Assembly (NCBI RefSeq): GCF_034702125.1
Contig: NC_085874.1
Coordinates: forward strand, 1,009,501 to 1,073,500
Source: Engraulis encrasicolus
Lineage: Eukaryota; Chordata; Actinopteri; Clupeiformes; Engraulidae
Direction of reading: 5' to 3'
Length of the DNA stretch: 64,000 nt
Below the pieces are notes generated by a model. It did no database searches. It was given only the letters and a program-made list of their open reading frames with translations, and had not been told where the DNA came from. The position numbers and the translations under genes are program-made. This document shows, piece by piece, positions 1 through 14,970 of this stretch (the stretch's first letter is position 1; each line of letters begins with the position of its first letter).

Positions 1-300
1 CGATGCAATCTAATGCGGGCATGGACGATCCAGAATCGATCCGGCAAGTTCCAGAATCGATCCGGCAATTTTTTTGAGTTTCAATTACTTCTATGGATAT
101 TTCTGGAGCAAATGAATGTTAAATTAAATAAAAACACTTCAAAACATTGCAAGACTGATACAGACTGATACAGACTGATACAGATTAAACATTTGTTTTG
201 CTTTCAGTAGAAATGTAATGCATTGCAATGCATTGTAGAATTGAATCGGATCGCATAGAATCGAATCGTGATCGAATCGGATCGTGAGGGCAGTGCCAAT
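1..300. repeat. Truncated MITE-like repeat rich in GATCC/GAATCG motifs
   Basis: CCAGAATCGATCCGGCAA occurs twice in tandem at about 30-70, GACTGATACA three times at 150-185, and GAATCG-type words repeat at 240-290 before GGGCAGTGCC. Short subterminal repeats like these are typical of hAT-type non-autonomous elements. The left end is outside the window. Confidence 0.4.
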
Positions 301-3217
<2,917 letters not shown>

Positions 3218-3224
3218 AGTTTTT

Positions 3225-4030
3225 AGCTAATAGTTGCCAAATGGCAACTTCATGCAGTCGTGGAATCTTGTGTAAAATCAGGGTTTTCCTTTAAAAGAGA
3301 ATTTTCCCTTCATAAATCTTCAATATATTACTTTCCAAATGTTAAAACTCATTAAATGACATCAATAAAAAAAATATTTTTAGTATTTAGTGAAAATATT
3401 TTTGGTAAAATAGCAAAATATGGTAGTATATAGGCATACCCACATTTACATAAAAGCTTCCGAAAAGGTTGTTTACAATTATTTGCCAACATTTACAATG
3501 TATTTTCACATTAAGCATGTCTAAAATTACAAATATAAGTACAATGATTAATTTGGCACTAACATTGTAAGAAATATCTCATACTAATCTAATTCTAAGT
3601 CATTCCAATGGGGTTGATTGGGGTGAATGGCCAACAATGTTGTTCCATAACTGCATGAAGTTGCCATATGGCAACAATAACATTTTACCATTTCATAAAA
3701 AAAACCTTTGCATCTAAAGTTGGTTTAATGAAGAAAAATAACTGTTTACATATTCCAGATAGTGTTTGTATTTTTTTATAACAATATTTTGGGCTGAAAT
3801 GTTAGTAATACCTTGGTTTATGGAGGCCTTGAGCGATGAATTCCACACACCAAAGTAGGTGATGAAAAAGGGCTTTCTGTGTTTATTTCTTAATGATGTG
3901 ACCTGACGTTTTTTTTGTTTCAAAGTAAAAGGCTGTCTTATCACTAATAAGTACAAATAAACAGGTTATAGTGCACCCTCTATTAGAAAAACTGGAGAAA
4001 GTTTACGATTGCCATATGGCAAGCCCATGC
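3225..4030. repeat. Repeat with three self-complementary TTGCCAWATGGCAA boxes
   Basis: The 14-bp palindrome occurs at 3234-3247, 3661-3674 and 4009-4022, each followed or preceded by CATGCAGT. The first two lie in inverted orientation about 430 bp apart (CAACTTCATGCAG against CTGCATGAAGTTG), as in a MITE with terminal inverted repeats. No coding capacity. Confidence 0.5.
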
Positions 4031-4593
4031 AGTAGAGGCTTAAGAAAATGAGGTCTCCCGGCTCTTCAATTAGATGATTTACCTCCTAACTTAAAATGTA
4101 CTTATAACTTAAAATGTACCAGCTTTGTAGTATAGGACCCATGTCAGTTTAGCCTACTTCATCCTACTACTTACTGTATATCTTGTCAGTCTTTCAAGTC
4201 ACTCTTTAAGTCAGTTGGAGTAATTCTCCTGTTGTAGGCTAAGCATTACAATGTAATGTACACATTAGCCTACATGATGTGCAAGCCAAGGCCCTAATTC
4301 ATTTTGCATGATCCTTTCGCAAGACTCATTTGTGACAACAAGGAAAACAGTTCTCAAGGAGGCCTGGTGGCATATGCCTAAGTCGCCGCCCCTTCTGGAC
4401 GGCTCATGGGGCCCGAGAAGTCAAAAAATTTGACCGGGCTTTAATGGACTGATCAAACTTTTTTTCCAATCCACCTTGCCTCTCCCCCTAGAATTTACTT
4501 AGACATTTCTGAGGCACAGCATTATGTGTGATCTAGATGTGTGGTTCGACTCCCGACCCGACATACGAAAATTACACCAATCCAAATCTTTAA

Positions 4594-4952
4594 AGGGACA
4601 CTGTGCAGGAAATGGTCAAAAAAGGTACTGCAACTATGCGGCTCATTGAAACTGGGCTGCCTATTGCCAAATTTGATCTTTAAATGAAAGTTTACTAAGT
4701 AATAAACAAATATTTTCCAGTATGGTACAAGTAGAGTCATTTTTGCAGCTAAAAATGGCTATTTCTGGAAATTCAAAATGGCAGACAATGGAGAAGATCC
4801 CCCTTTTCATGTATGAAAAGTGCAATTTTTTCAGTCATAATGAATACTTAGAATTTGATGGTGGTGGTAATTATTCATGAAAAAGGTAACATTAGTGAAT
4901 AGGTAGCATGAATTCTGGAAATAAACAACTACAAATCTCACACTGTGTCCCT
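4594..4952. mobile_element. MITE with TTAA target sites, 359 bp
   Basis: Ends are AGGGACACTGTG and CACTGTGTCCCT, flanked by TTAA at 4590-4593 and 4953-4956. No ORF of note. A diverged relative lies at 26,900-27,130. Confidence 0.75.
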
Positions 4953-5499
4953 TTAAAATTCATTGCAATCACGTGAAATCCAGAGCACATGTCAAATGGA
5001 TCAAGATTTAGCTTGACTTGCTGCATTCACTCTCACTCAAGTTACTGTATTTTGACTTAAGGCCACATGGACCGGAAGTAAAAGGGCGTGCCTTTATTAA
5101 TTAATTAATGGGCTCGTGTTTGATGGCGAATGACTGGTTAGAAATTAGGCTCATACGATTTACCATCAACGTCTGCATGCGTATACAGACAGCAATGCAT
5201 TCTGCATGAAAATGTTACATGATGGTTAGATGTCTTGGCCAACTTACCAAATTTCAGTCATGTTGCGATGAAAAGGTGACATGTCACATGGTGTCAAACT
5301 ATCGCACGATCAATGCGACTGCAGACGGACCTGGCAACTCCTGCAGTTGCTCATCCCCGTTGATGCTCGTCTGCATGCCGCCTCCGCGAGGACAAACCGC
5401 TGAACAGTTGGCCAACAGTACACTACAGTACAGTACACGTGTACACGTGTGTGTAGGCTCACTGTCCCCTACATAAGTTTGCACTGCACCCCACTTCAG

Positions 5500-7140
5500 C
5501 TCGTGGCGTGCTAGTAGATCAAACTGGTGCGAGCTCATTGTCTCCTGGACATTTGTGGTCGACTTTAATGCACACCCCCGACCCCCCCAAAGTGATATAT
5601 CTACCTACATCAGACACTGTGTGGGCCCCCTATACAGTGCATTTGGCCCTGGTAACTCAGTCCAACTTTACCCCCCTGTATGACACCCCTGCCAAACTGA
5701 CCAGGCTACAGAATGAAGGTATCTTAGAGCCTGTTAGTTTTGCTGAGTGGGCAGTCATATGTCTTCCTTGAGGGGGTATTATCACCCTACTAGCCCACAG
5801 TATACACCCCTCCTCCAGAGCATGTGCATCCCACAGCAAGCAGCTGCCAGAATGCAAAGGTGGGCATTGATACTCGCTGCCTATGAATACACACTGGAGT
5901 ATAAAGAGGGCTCAAAACATCAGAATGCAAAACATCAGACTTACTCTGCCATGCTCTCCCAAGGTCACCTGTCAGGAGGGAGAGGTGACGCTTATGGAAC
6001 ACGTGAATGGCACACCGCTGCAGGTCAAGCAGATCCGTGACTGGACTTGGAGAGATCTTGTACTGTCAAGAATACAGCAGTGGATGATGCAAGCCTCTTG
6101 GCCTACAACATGCACAAATCCAGAGCTCCAGCCCTACGCAAAATGAGCATGGAGGAGGAAGACAGACCATGATAGAAGAAGAACTACATGAGGCCCATTC
6201 AGGAGCCTCAAGGGTGAAAATGCTAGCTCGGAGCTATGTGCGGTGGCCTAACATGCTGACCTGGAGGCAGCAGTGTGTACTATAGATGTCACGTTTGTCA
6301 GTCCAACCAAGCCTCTCCAGCTGCAGCACCTTCACATGCTTGGGAGTGGTCCTCCCAACCACGGGATGAGACTGCATCTGGATTTTGTGTTTCCGATTGC
6401 CATTGATGCCTATTCTAGGTGCATTGAAGCTCATCTAATGCAGGCCTTAACATCTGCTACTACCACAGAAAAGTTACGAAGCATCTTTGCCACTGGAATA
6501 CCGGCTGTCCTGGTCAGCGACAACGGGCCTAGTCTGGTCAGTGCGATACCAGCAGAGCTTCTCATGAACAGGAGACTCGGGAGTCTGGTTGAGTTAGTTC
6601 GCCCTGCACGTGGAGACAAAGTGGGACAGAAACAGACCATACAGAAAGAATATCACAATAAGCATGCACGGGACAGAGTATTCACAGAATCAGACCAAGT
6701 TTACGTGAGAGGATACTCAGGTCAGAAGTGGATTCCTGCAGTACTCATCGAGATAACAGTTTCATGGAAGGTGAAAACACAGGATTGAAAGGTGGCAAGA
6801 CAACATCAGGACCAGATCCGTCCTTGTTACGATCAGGAAAGTATGGAAGACAAGATAGTTTTCAAGAAGAAAGTGTACCAGTAGACCTGGCACCTCCTGA
6901 ACTTTGAGATTCAGAGCCGGAGCCAGAGCTGCCAGCACCGGAGACAGGTACCCCTCTGAACAGTCTCTTGAGGAGGGACCACATTTACCAGGTGGTTAGA
7001 TTTAGGCAGGCACCCACTTATCTGAAGGACTACGCTCTTCTAGGGGTGCAATAATCCTTGTGTGTGTCTCGAGGAGGGCAGTCTACCCCTACCTTGTAGT
7101 TCAGTCAGCAAGTGTTCAATAAAGTGGAGCCTTTGGCTAG
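5500..7140 (+). pseudogene. Decayed Ty3/gypsy retrotransposon pol fragment
   Basis: In order: the start of reverse transcriptase (RLQNEGILEPVSFAEWA, about 5700-5755); a deletion; the end of RNase H (QRWALILAAYEYTLEYKEG, about 5855-5910); and integrase from about 6180, with the core around HLDFVFPI and VSDNGP (about 6375-6530). A second deletion then joins DNGP to the AELLMNRRL segment of the C-terminal region. Frames shift several times and most of RT and the integrase centre are gone, so it cannot move by itself. A purine tract and TGCAATAATC at about 7045 may mark the start of a degraded 3' LTR. Confidence 0.8.
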
Positions 7141-7159
7141 TTGGCACTTTATTACATAG

Positions 7160-8137
7160 GCTATATACAATACAATACAATACAATATATTTTATTTGTC
7201 ATTGTGACAAGCACAATGAAATTGTGCATTCCTTGTTGTAGCAAAAATAAGTAAAAATAAAAATGGAATAAAAAGAATGGTATGTATATAAAAGCTATGC
7301 TTTTGAAGCAAAATTCAGTTCTGTGATGGCCGCTGCATAGAAAGTGTTTTTCAGTCTGTTTGTCCCTGTCTTCATGGACCTGAATCTCCTGCCCGATGGC
7401 AGCAATTCAAACATACTGTGACCTGGGTGGGATGTGTCTCTCAGAATGCACTTGGCCTTTTTTAGGCAGCGGGTGCTGGATAGGCCCTCAAAAGATGGAA
7501 GAGGGCAGCCAATGATGTTCTCTGTAGACTTTATGACCCCCTGGAGCTCTTTCCTCTGTGCCACAGTGCAGCCTGGGAACCACACACAAAGACAATATGC
7601 CAATATGCTCTCCACTGAGCAGCGGTAGAAGGACACAAGCAGCTTCTGACCGATGTTGTTTTTCCTAAGTATTCTTAGGAAATAAAGTCTTTGCTGTGCC
7701 TTCTTCACTAGCCCAGTGGTGTTGACACCCCAGGTCAGGTCCTCCCTGATGTGAACTCCCAGGAAACGGAAGTCTGAAACCCTCTCCACACACACCCCCT
7801 CAATCATAAGAGGCTGGATGGCCTGGATGGTCCTATTCCTCCTGAAATCCACCACCAGCTCCTTGGTCTTTGCTGTCTTCAGGAGCAAGTTGTTCTCTCT
7901 GCACCACCCCACCAAGCGCTCTACTTCATCTCAGTAGGCAGACTCATCTCCATTTGAAATAAGTCCAACTACTGTGGTGTCATCTGCAAATTTCACTATG
8001 GTGTTATTAGTGTAGACTGGGGAGCAGTCGTGGGTGTACAGTGTGTACAGCAGAGGACTTAACACACATCCCTACGGCGAGCCAGTGCTGAGGTTGAGGT
8101 CCATGGAGTCACTAGCCTTTTGGCCGGTAAGTTGTTT
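7160..8137 (-). pseudogene. 5'-truncated LINE reverse transcriptase (CR1/L2/Rex1-like)
   Basis: Read on the minus strand from about 8130, the frame shows the RT catalytic box as FADDTTVVG, then VGWCRENNLLLKTAKTKELV, and the typical C-terminal HPGHSMFELLPSGRRFRS. It ends near 7160 in a tail with TTTATTTGTCATTGTGACAA and (ATACA)n. One stop splits the frame near 7916. The same tail recurs at 38,133-38,225. Confidence 0.85.
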
Positions 8138-8485
8138 GGGGTACGTTTTTTTTTTTTGTAATTTTTTCTGTGTTCGTTATAAAAAAAGAATCCAATGTAG
8201 TCCTGGGCACTCATGTTTCTTGCATGTCCCAATAATATGCACCTTGTGACCGTGGAGGTCTGACACACCACTGCGTGCATCCTAACAATACCACCGAAAA
8301 TCCTCCGGATAAATAAATAAAGTTGCGAAGTTTGATCTTAACTGACAAGCGACACAATATAGTCTACCTATTTTGGAATCTGCCTTGGAATCTGTTGTGG
8401 TAATCATCAAAAGGACCAAGGCAAGAGGAAAATATGATAGTAAGACAAAAGCTAGGAAGTTTGAGGACGATACAAACTAGGACAA

Positions 8486-8935
8486 GTGTAGTGGAGGCCA
8501 ACTAGCAGAGTGTGGCATTGAACGTTAGTAAACCTCCCTCTCGAAGCATCATACAGTATCGGCAGCGTTGAGCTATCGGACTGATCTTTTAGCTCAGCAC
8601 TATCGTGCTGTGCCTCCCATAGCCGAACCAATGCGTTGACTAGGAGGTAGCGAGTTTGAGACCCGAGGGGGACGGACTGCACAGGAACACTTCAGTTACA
8701 CTGGGGCCGTGATCCAGATGGAAGTGAGGTTTAGGAGGGTGAGTGTAACGGAGGCCAACTACCAGAGTGTGGTGTGGAACGTTAGTAAATCTCCCTCCCG
8801 AAGCCTCATACAGTAACTATCGAACTGGTCCTTAAGCTCAGCCGTATTGTGCTGTGCCTCCCATACCCAAATCCATGAGTTGACTAAGAGGTGGCGAGTT
8901 CGAGACCCGAGGGGGACAGACTGCGCATTGTTGGT
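8486..8935. repeat. Two tandem copies of a ~200-bp tRNA-like repeat
   Basis: GTGTAGTGGAGGCCAACTA at 8486 and GTGTAACGGAGGCCAACTA at 8743 start two related units, 257 bp apart. Each contains GCTCAGC and later GAGTTCGAGACCC (GAGTTTGAGACCC in unit 1), which resemble pol III A and B boxes. Likely a dimeric or duplicated SINE. Confidence 0.55.
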
Positions 8936-8947
8936 GAGATGCTGATG

Positions 8948-9129
8948 GGCTTTTTGTGCCTTTATTGATGATAGGACAGTAGATACAGTAGGACAGTGAC
9001 AGGAAATCAGTGGGACAGCGAGATGGGGGAGATAGGGTTGGGACATGACCCAGGCCGGATTCGAACCTGGGTCCCCATGGGCATGCAAGCCCAAGTGGGG
9101 AGCTTAGCGCGCTGCGCCACAGCGCCCCC
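8948..9129 (-). mobile_element. tRNA-derived SINE
   Basis: The minus strand reads GGGGGCGCTGTGGCGCAGCG, CTTGCATGCCC and GGTTCGAATCCGGCC (pol III A and B boxes at tRNA spacing), then a tail with TTTCCTGTC, ACTGTCC and AATAAAGGC. Not a functional tRNA gene: no acceptor stem pairing and a long tail. Confidence 0.8.
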
Positions 9130-9778
9130 GCATTTGGTCAGTAATGTGTTACACAGGCTGCTGAGGGCTAGAGACATAGCCTTCAGAGCTGGGGATGAAG
9201 GGGGCCTAAAAACAGCAAGGGCCAACCTGTCACGAGGCATTAGGAAGGCAAAACAAGAATATACACAAGAAATAACCTCCCACTTCAGTGATAGCAAAGA
9301 TGCACGGAGCCTATGGAAGGGCATCCAAGCTATCACTGACTACAAGCCGTCACCTCGGAGCTGCGAAAACAACACATCCCTGCTGAATGACCTCAACAGC
9401 TTTTTCGCACGCTTCGAGGAACAAAACAAGACCCACCTACAGAAAACATCTCCACCGCCACACGACCAAGCACTGTGTCTACCTGTTCATAGCGTGAAGA
9501 GGGCTCTCACCAGGGTCAACCCATGCAAAGCAACAGGCCCAGACAAAATCCCTGGACGGGTGCTGAAGGACTGTGCTGAGGAACTAAAGCATGTCTTCAC
9601 TGACATCTTCAACACCTCACTACAACTATTTTCCACTCCTGCTTCAAAGCCGCCATCATACCGGTGCCAAAGAAGTCATCTCCATCCTGCTTCAACGACT
9701 ACCGTCCCGTAGCACTGACACCCATCATCATGAAGTGATTCGAATGGCTGGTCATGACACATATCAAATCGATGCTGA
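9130..9778 (+). pseudogene. LINE reverse transcriptase N-terminal fragment
   Basis: The frame shows SRGIRKAKQEYTQEI, DARSLWKGIQAITDYK, NPCKATGPDKIPGRVLKDC and, after a frameshift near 9650, the [11 protein letters not shown] region and MTHIKSML. These are the linker and first RT blocks of jockey-superclade LINEs. It stops abruptly where Ty3/gypsy gag sequence begins, and does not resume after that element. Confidence 0.85.
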
Positions 9779-11107
9779 ACATCCACGCGACCACACACAC
9801 TGCAGCCCACCGAGAGCCACACATTAACCCGAAGGCAGAGAAACTCAGGCGGCCATCCATCGCATTGGCGGGAACGGACGAAACATGGTCATACTTCCTG
9901 ACCCGCTGGGGCGAATACAAGAGGGGCACTAAATTGGTCGGGTCCGATGTTGTCACTCAGCTGCTGGAGTGCTGCGAGGAAGACCTGAGAAAAGACCTCA
10001 CCCGCACAGCAGGCAGAAGCCTTGTGGACAGCGATGAAAAAGACGTTCTCTCAGCTATGAAGGCACTTGCAGTCCGTGCAGAAAACACAATGGTAACGCT
10101 AAGGGGAGCCCAAAGGCAGAAAATCGAAGGTGAAGCCTGAGGGGGCCTGCATCTACTGTGGTGAAACGGGCCACGGCAAGACGCCGCAGTGGCGTGCCCG
10201 CCGTGCCGAATGTCCCGCATATGGCAAAACATGCCGGAAATGCAGCCGCCGAAACCACCTCGATAAAGTCTGCCTGGGGGGCCGCTCACCTACACCCCCG
10301 CCGGATGAGACTGGTGGAGTGTGCAACAAACAGCAGGCTGCAGCACACATCAAACTTTGCACACTCACCACAGACAGCGCCAACAAGGTATGCACACTGC
10401 CCTTGGCCCACCATCTGTACGACGACATGTGCGACAAGTGGATGAGACGCCCGTCTAGCCCTCAGCCATACGTCTGCCTCACCCTCACCATCGAGTGTGA
10501 AGACTACAAGGCGCTGGGCCTCGACCTTCAGACACACACCCGTGCCGTGACCCTACCTGCCATGGCTGACACGGGTTGCCAGAGCTGTCTGACTGGAGTC
10601 ATAGTCGCCCAGCAGCTGGGCCTGAGCACAGACGACCTCATCCCTGTGTCCATGACCATGAGAGCCGCAAACAACAAGGGCATACGCATCCTTGGGGCCG
10701 CCATCGTCAGGTTCACCGGCAGCAGCAGCGACGCCCGGAGGCTGGAGACGCGCCAGATCGCATACGTCACTGACTCCTCAGACCGCATCTTCCTCTCTGG
10801 CGCCGTCTGCGTGGATCTGGGCATGATCTTAGAAAAATTTCCAACACTCGGGGAGGTCAACCTGGCAACCTCAGAGCCATGTAACTGCCCACCGCGTGCG
10901 GAACCCCCGGCCAAGCCGAACACTCTCCCCATGCCGGCCACGGAGGCGAACAGGGAAGCCTTGCAGAGACATCTCCTGGCTCTATACGCTCAGTGCAGTT
11001 TCAACACATGCCCTCACCCTCATATCTGGTCCACCGCTTCGCCTCATGCTCGACTACGACGCGACACCAGTAGCCCACCACACCCCTATCCCGGTGGCCC
11101 AGAGTGA
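9779..11107 (+). pseudogene. gag/zinc-knuckle/protease part of the Ty3/gypsy element
   Basis: A gag-like helical stretch (TWSYFLTRWGEYKRG; LLECCEEDLRKDL) ends at TGA 10138-10140. The next frame opens with a zinc knuckle (CIYCGETGHGK) and a second Cys/His cluster (CPAYGKTCRKCSRRNHLDKVC region, 10208-10273), then an aspartic protease active site MADTGCQSCLTG at about 10563 with an AANNKGIRILGA flap-side region. A frame change separates gag from the protease frame; whether it is programmed or decay is unknown. Confidence 0.75.
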
Positions 11108-12683
11108 GGTGAAAGTCGGCCTTGACCAGGATGTTCACCTCGGGGTGCTGGAAGAGGTGCCTGTTGGTACCCCCGTGACATGGTGCCACGCCACCGCATG
11201 GTGATCTGCGCAAAGAAGAATGGCAAGCATCGGCACACAGTTGACTTCCAAGCCCTGAACAAGCACGCTGTTCTTGAGACCCACCACACACAGTCCCCCT
11301 TCCAGCTGGCGAGCCAAGTGCCCAGCGGGATGTACAAGACTGTGTTTGACGCCTGGAATGACTACCACAGCGTCCAGCTGCACGAGGACGACCGGCACAA
11401 GACGACGTTCATCACCCCATGGGGGAGGTACCGGTACCTCTCAGCGCCGCAGGGGTACATAGCGTCGGGGGACGGCTACTCACGGCGCTATGACGAGGTG
11501 GTCGTGGACATTGGCAACAAGATCAAGTGCGTGGACGACACGCTGCTATGAGCTGACTCTATCGAGCTGACTCTACTTCCAGGCCGTACAATGGCTCGAC
11601 GTCTGCGGCAGAAATGGCATCGTCCTCAACCCATAGAAATTCACTTTCGCCTCACCCACAGTGGACTTCGCTGGCTTCACCATTATCATGACTGATGTAC
11701 GGCCATGCAGTCATTACCTGGAGGCAATTAGAGACTTTCCCCGGGCACAAAACGTCACCGATGTCAGGTCCTGGTTCGGGCTAGTCAACCAGGTGGCCTA
11801 TGCCTTCAGTATGACCGAGCGCATGCAGCCGTTCGGGAAGCTTCTACAGAACGGCGTGTGCTGCGAGTGGTCCCTGGAGCTGGAGGTGGTCTTCCGTGAA
11901 TCCAAGATGACGATCGTCCGGGAGATCGAGCGAGGCATTCGCATCTTTGACAAATCCAAGCCCGCATGCCTTGCCATGGACTGGTCGAAGGACGGAGTCG
12001 GCTTCTGGCTGTTTTAAAAGCACTGTCCGTGCCTGCCAGTCAAACCCTTCTGCTGCACCGATGGCTGGAAGGTGACCCTAGTCGGCAGCAGGTTCACCCA
12101 CGCGGCTGAGTCCAGATACGCACCCGTAGAGTGTGAGGCACTTGCGGTCGCCGACGCCCTGGACAAGGTGCGCTACTTCGTGCTGGGCTGCAGGGACCTC
12201 ATCGTAGCCGTGGACCACAAGCCCCTGCTTAAACTCCTTGGCGACAGGGCACTGGACGACATACCCAACACCCGCCTCAGGAACCTCAAGGAGAAGACCC
12301 TGCGCTACCGCTTTCGCATGATTCACATACCTGGCATGAAGAACAGGGCCTCTGATGCCATGTCGCGCAGACCGGTTGGAACTCGACATCCATCGCCCAT
12401 GGTCCTCATGGACAACAGCGTCGCCATGGTAAGCCACCTCTCACCCAGCACACACACTGACATTGTGTCTCTCATACTGCGATCGGAGCCTGTGGACGAC
12501 GACGAGGGTGACGTCAACGACAACGAGGTTGGCGACCTGACCTGGTGCACAGCGGGGCTCGAGCCACTACAGTCTGTGACATGGGACCGCATCAGAGAGG
12601 CCACCAGCAGTGATGACGACATGCACGCGCTGGAGGAGATGGCGGTGGACGGCTTCCCAGAGTCCAGGACGGGCCAGCAATGA
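11086..12683 (+). pseudogene. Reverse transcriptase and RNase H of the Ty3/gypsy element
   Basis: RT blocks: VGTPVTWCH (frame change here), RMVICAKKNGKHRHTVDFQAL, SPHGTK-like TVFDAWNDYHS, TPWGRYRYLSAPQGYIASGD, and the catalytic box as KCVDDTLL at about 11525-11551, where a TGA follows. The thumb and connection continue at 11661-12017 (DVRSWFGLVNQVAYAFSMTER). RNase H spans about 11940-12350 (AMDWSKDGVGFW, SRYAPVECEALAVADAL, VDHKPLLKLL). Several stops make it non-functional as it stands. Confidence 0.85.
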
Positions 12684-14970
12684 TCCGTGACTTCTATCAG
12701 TACCACGAGGACATCACGTCGGCTGACGAGGTGGTTCTGTACGGAGACAGAGTGATCACATCACCCTCCCTCCGCAGCAAAGTGCTACGTGCCCTACACG
12801 CCGCTCACCAGGGCGTCTCCATGATGGCAGCCCGCGTGGAGTCGTTTGTGTTTTGGCCGGGCATGTCAGCCGACATCCTGGCCACTCGGCGTGACTGTGA
12901 ACATTGTGACCATATGGCACCCTCTCAGCCTGCAGCGCCCCCGATCCCCCTGTCATGCCTGTTTACCCATTCCAGGCTGTATGCGCTGACTTTTTCATGC
13001 ACAGAGGGGTTCACTACCTCGTGATAGTGGACCGTTACTCCAACTGGCCGATCATCACCAAGTCTACGGGTGGTGTTCAGAATTCTGGCGTCAGGGTGTC
13101 TGAGTCTGTGTCTGTGTCTGTGTCTGTACCAGTGACGTTTTGTGGACATGCACAGGAGTGCTGCGCACGATGTTATTGTCACCTGTGATTGGCGCAGACT
13201 TTCGTGCACGAGCTGGACACGAGCTCATTTACATAGACTTCGCGCCAAAAACACTCTTATTAGGGGGTCGGACTTATGCCCTCCAGCGCAGAAGTGACCA
13301 ACGGGGACTCCATGCAGGACTATGGTCGCATTGTTAATGTTGGATCCGACTCTCTCTCTCTCTCTTCTCCCTATTCTCATTTCTCTCTTTGTGTCTCGGG
13401 CGATTCAGGATCCTATCGTCCTCATTTCTGAGCCTGTGTGCCGACCGTGCGTCCTTGAGAATGTAAGTTGCTGTTATTGTGTTGTTACTGTGTTGTGTGT
13501 GTACTCGCGATTGTTGTTACATTGCAACATTGCGTCGGCAGCGCGAGTATGTGTTAACCGTTTCTGTGTTCCGTTGTCTCTCTGTTTATGTTATGTTTGT
13601 AATAGCACTTACTGTTTCTCAATGTCCGCGGGTTTGTCATAGTGCAGATTTGTGCAGTAATCTGTTACTGTGGCAGAGTAGTGGCTACATAGGTCCGTGT
13701 TCAGTTAAAGGGCTGCGTCACCGATTGTGCTCTGTGCGCTGTAGGCACGCCAGAATGCAAGACCAGCTCTCTTAAAGGAGCCGCGCTCCTTTTCTGTTGC
13801 AAAACACACTCGCTGTGTTTTTATTGGGTTGACTTGTGTACTTTGCTGTAGGCATGTACACATTTATGTGTGGTTAAGGAAACCTGCTTTAGGCAGTTTC
13901 CCCTCATTTATCATTCCTTTTCACTTGTATATATTTTGTATATATTGTTTTTCCATTTATTCATGAATGTTGTGCATTCGTGTTTATTGTGTTAATTATG
14001 ATTATTATGTATATATGATTACTTATGTCTTTTTGTATTTCTATTTTTATTCTATTTTAGTAAACCACGGTTTCACGGTTCATGGTTCAAGGCCTTCAAA
14101 CTTGTGTGTGTGTCCTTTCATTGGGATTATCCATTTTTGTTCTTACCGGACAACCTGTGCAGTTTGCTATTTTTCCCTGGATCAGCCCATTATACAGTCC
14201 TTTTTTATATGTCATATTAGCACCATTTTTCACGGGTGGCGCCATGGTCCTCATATGCCACTTGCGCCGGGCCTTCGCCACCTACGGGACACCTGAGGAA
14301 CTGGCATCTGATGGGGGGCCTGAGTTCACATCAGCGGACACCAGGTCTTTCCTGCACAGATGGGGCATGCACCACCGACTCTCTTCCGTGGCCTTCCCCC
14401 ACAGCAACTGCCGTGCCAAGATTGGCGTTAAGACTATGAAGCGTCTCATTACGGACAACACGGGCCCGAAGGGGGAAATAGACACTGACTCTGTGCAAAG
14501 GGCGATACTACATTATCGCAACATGCCCGACCCTGACACGAAAATCTCTTCTGCGATGTGTCTCTTTGGACGGCCTATACGGGACTTCATCCCTATCCCC
14601 CCCCGGCAAGTACAGGCCCCATGCAACATGGCGTGAGACTCTGACGGCGAGAGAGGAGGCCCTCCGCAAACGCCACATCCGCACGGCTGAAAATTGGGCC
14701 GAGCACACCAAACGCCTTCCACCCCTGAAAGTGGGGGACTTCGTCCTTATGCAGAACCAGACAGGTCTTCACCCCAACAAGTGGGAAAGAACAGGCCGCG
14801 TTGTTGAGGTGCACCAACATGATCAGTACGTAGTCAAGACTGATGGGTCGGGCAAAGTCTCTCTTCGTAACCGGAGATTCCTGCGGCGGTTCCTCCCCGT
14901 CCGCAATGATCAGATTCCCCCGGTCTATCCACGGCGACCTGGCACCCCGTACTGCCAATCCAGCTCCTGA
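12680..14970 (+). pseudogene. Integrase of the Ty3/gypsy element, split by an insertion
   Basis: The N-terminal zinc domain (LHAAHQG then CEHCDH) lies at 12,790-12,920. The core starts at 12,980 (CADFFMHRGVHYLVIVDRYSNW) and stops at 13,073; it resumes in frame at 14,240 (AMVLICHLRRAFATYG, SDGGPEFTS). The two core aspartates are present, but the third acidic position reads lysine (SNCRAKIGVK, about 14,403-14,432). The C-terminal domain at 14,566-14,900 includes PPLKVGDFVLMQNQTG and WERTGRVVEV. Confidence 0.85.
13074..14231. mobile_element. 1.16-kb insertion inside the integrase, TG...(C)A ends, LTR-like
   Basis: ACGGGTGG occurs at 13066-13073 and again at 14232-14239, exactly where the integrase frame breaks and resumes. 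The insert starts TGTTCAG and ends TTTTTC(A). With TG...CA ends the duplication is 7 bp; otherwise it is 8 bp. There is no transposase frame and no terminal inverted repeat beyond the ends. It contains a (CT)n run at 13,351-13,365. It may be a solo LTR or a non-autonomous DNA element. Confidence 0.7.

Noticed and set aside
9061..9129. tRNA gene on the minus strand
   Set aside because: A and B boxes are present, but there is no acceptor stem pairing and the sequence runs into a SINE tail.
13074..14231. Intron inside the gypsy integrase
   Set aside because: No AG at the right place to close it, and an 8-bp duplication at both ends points to an insertion.
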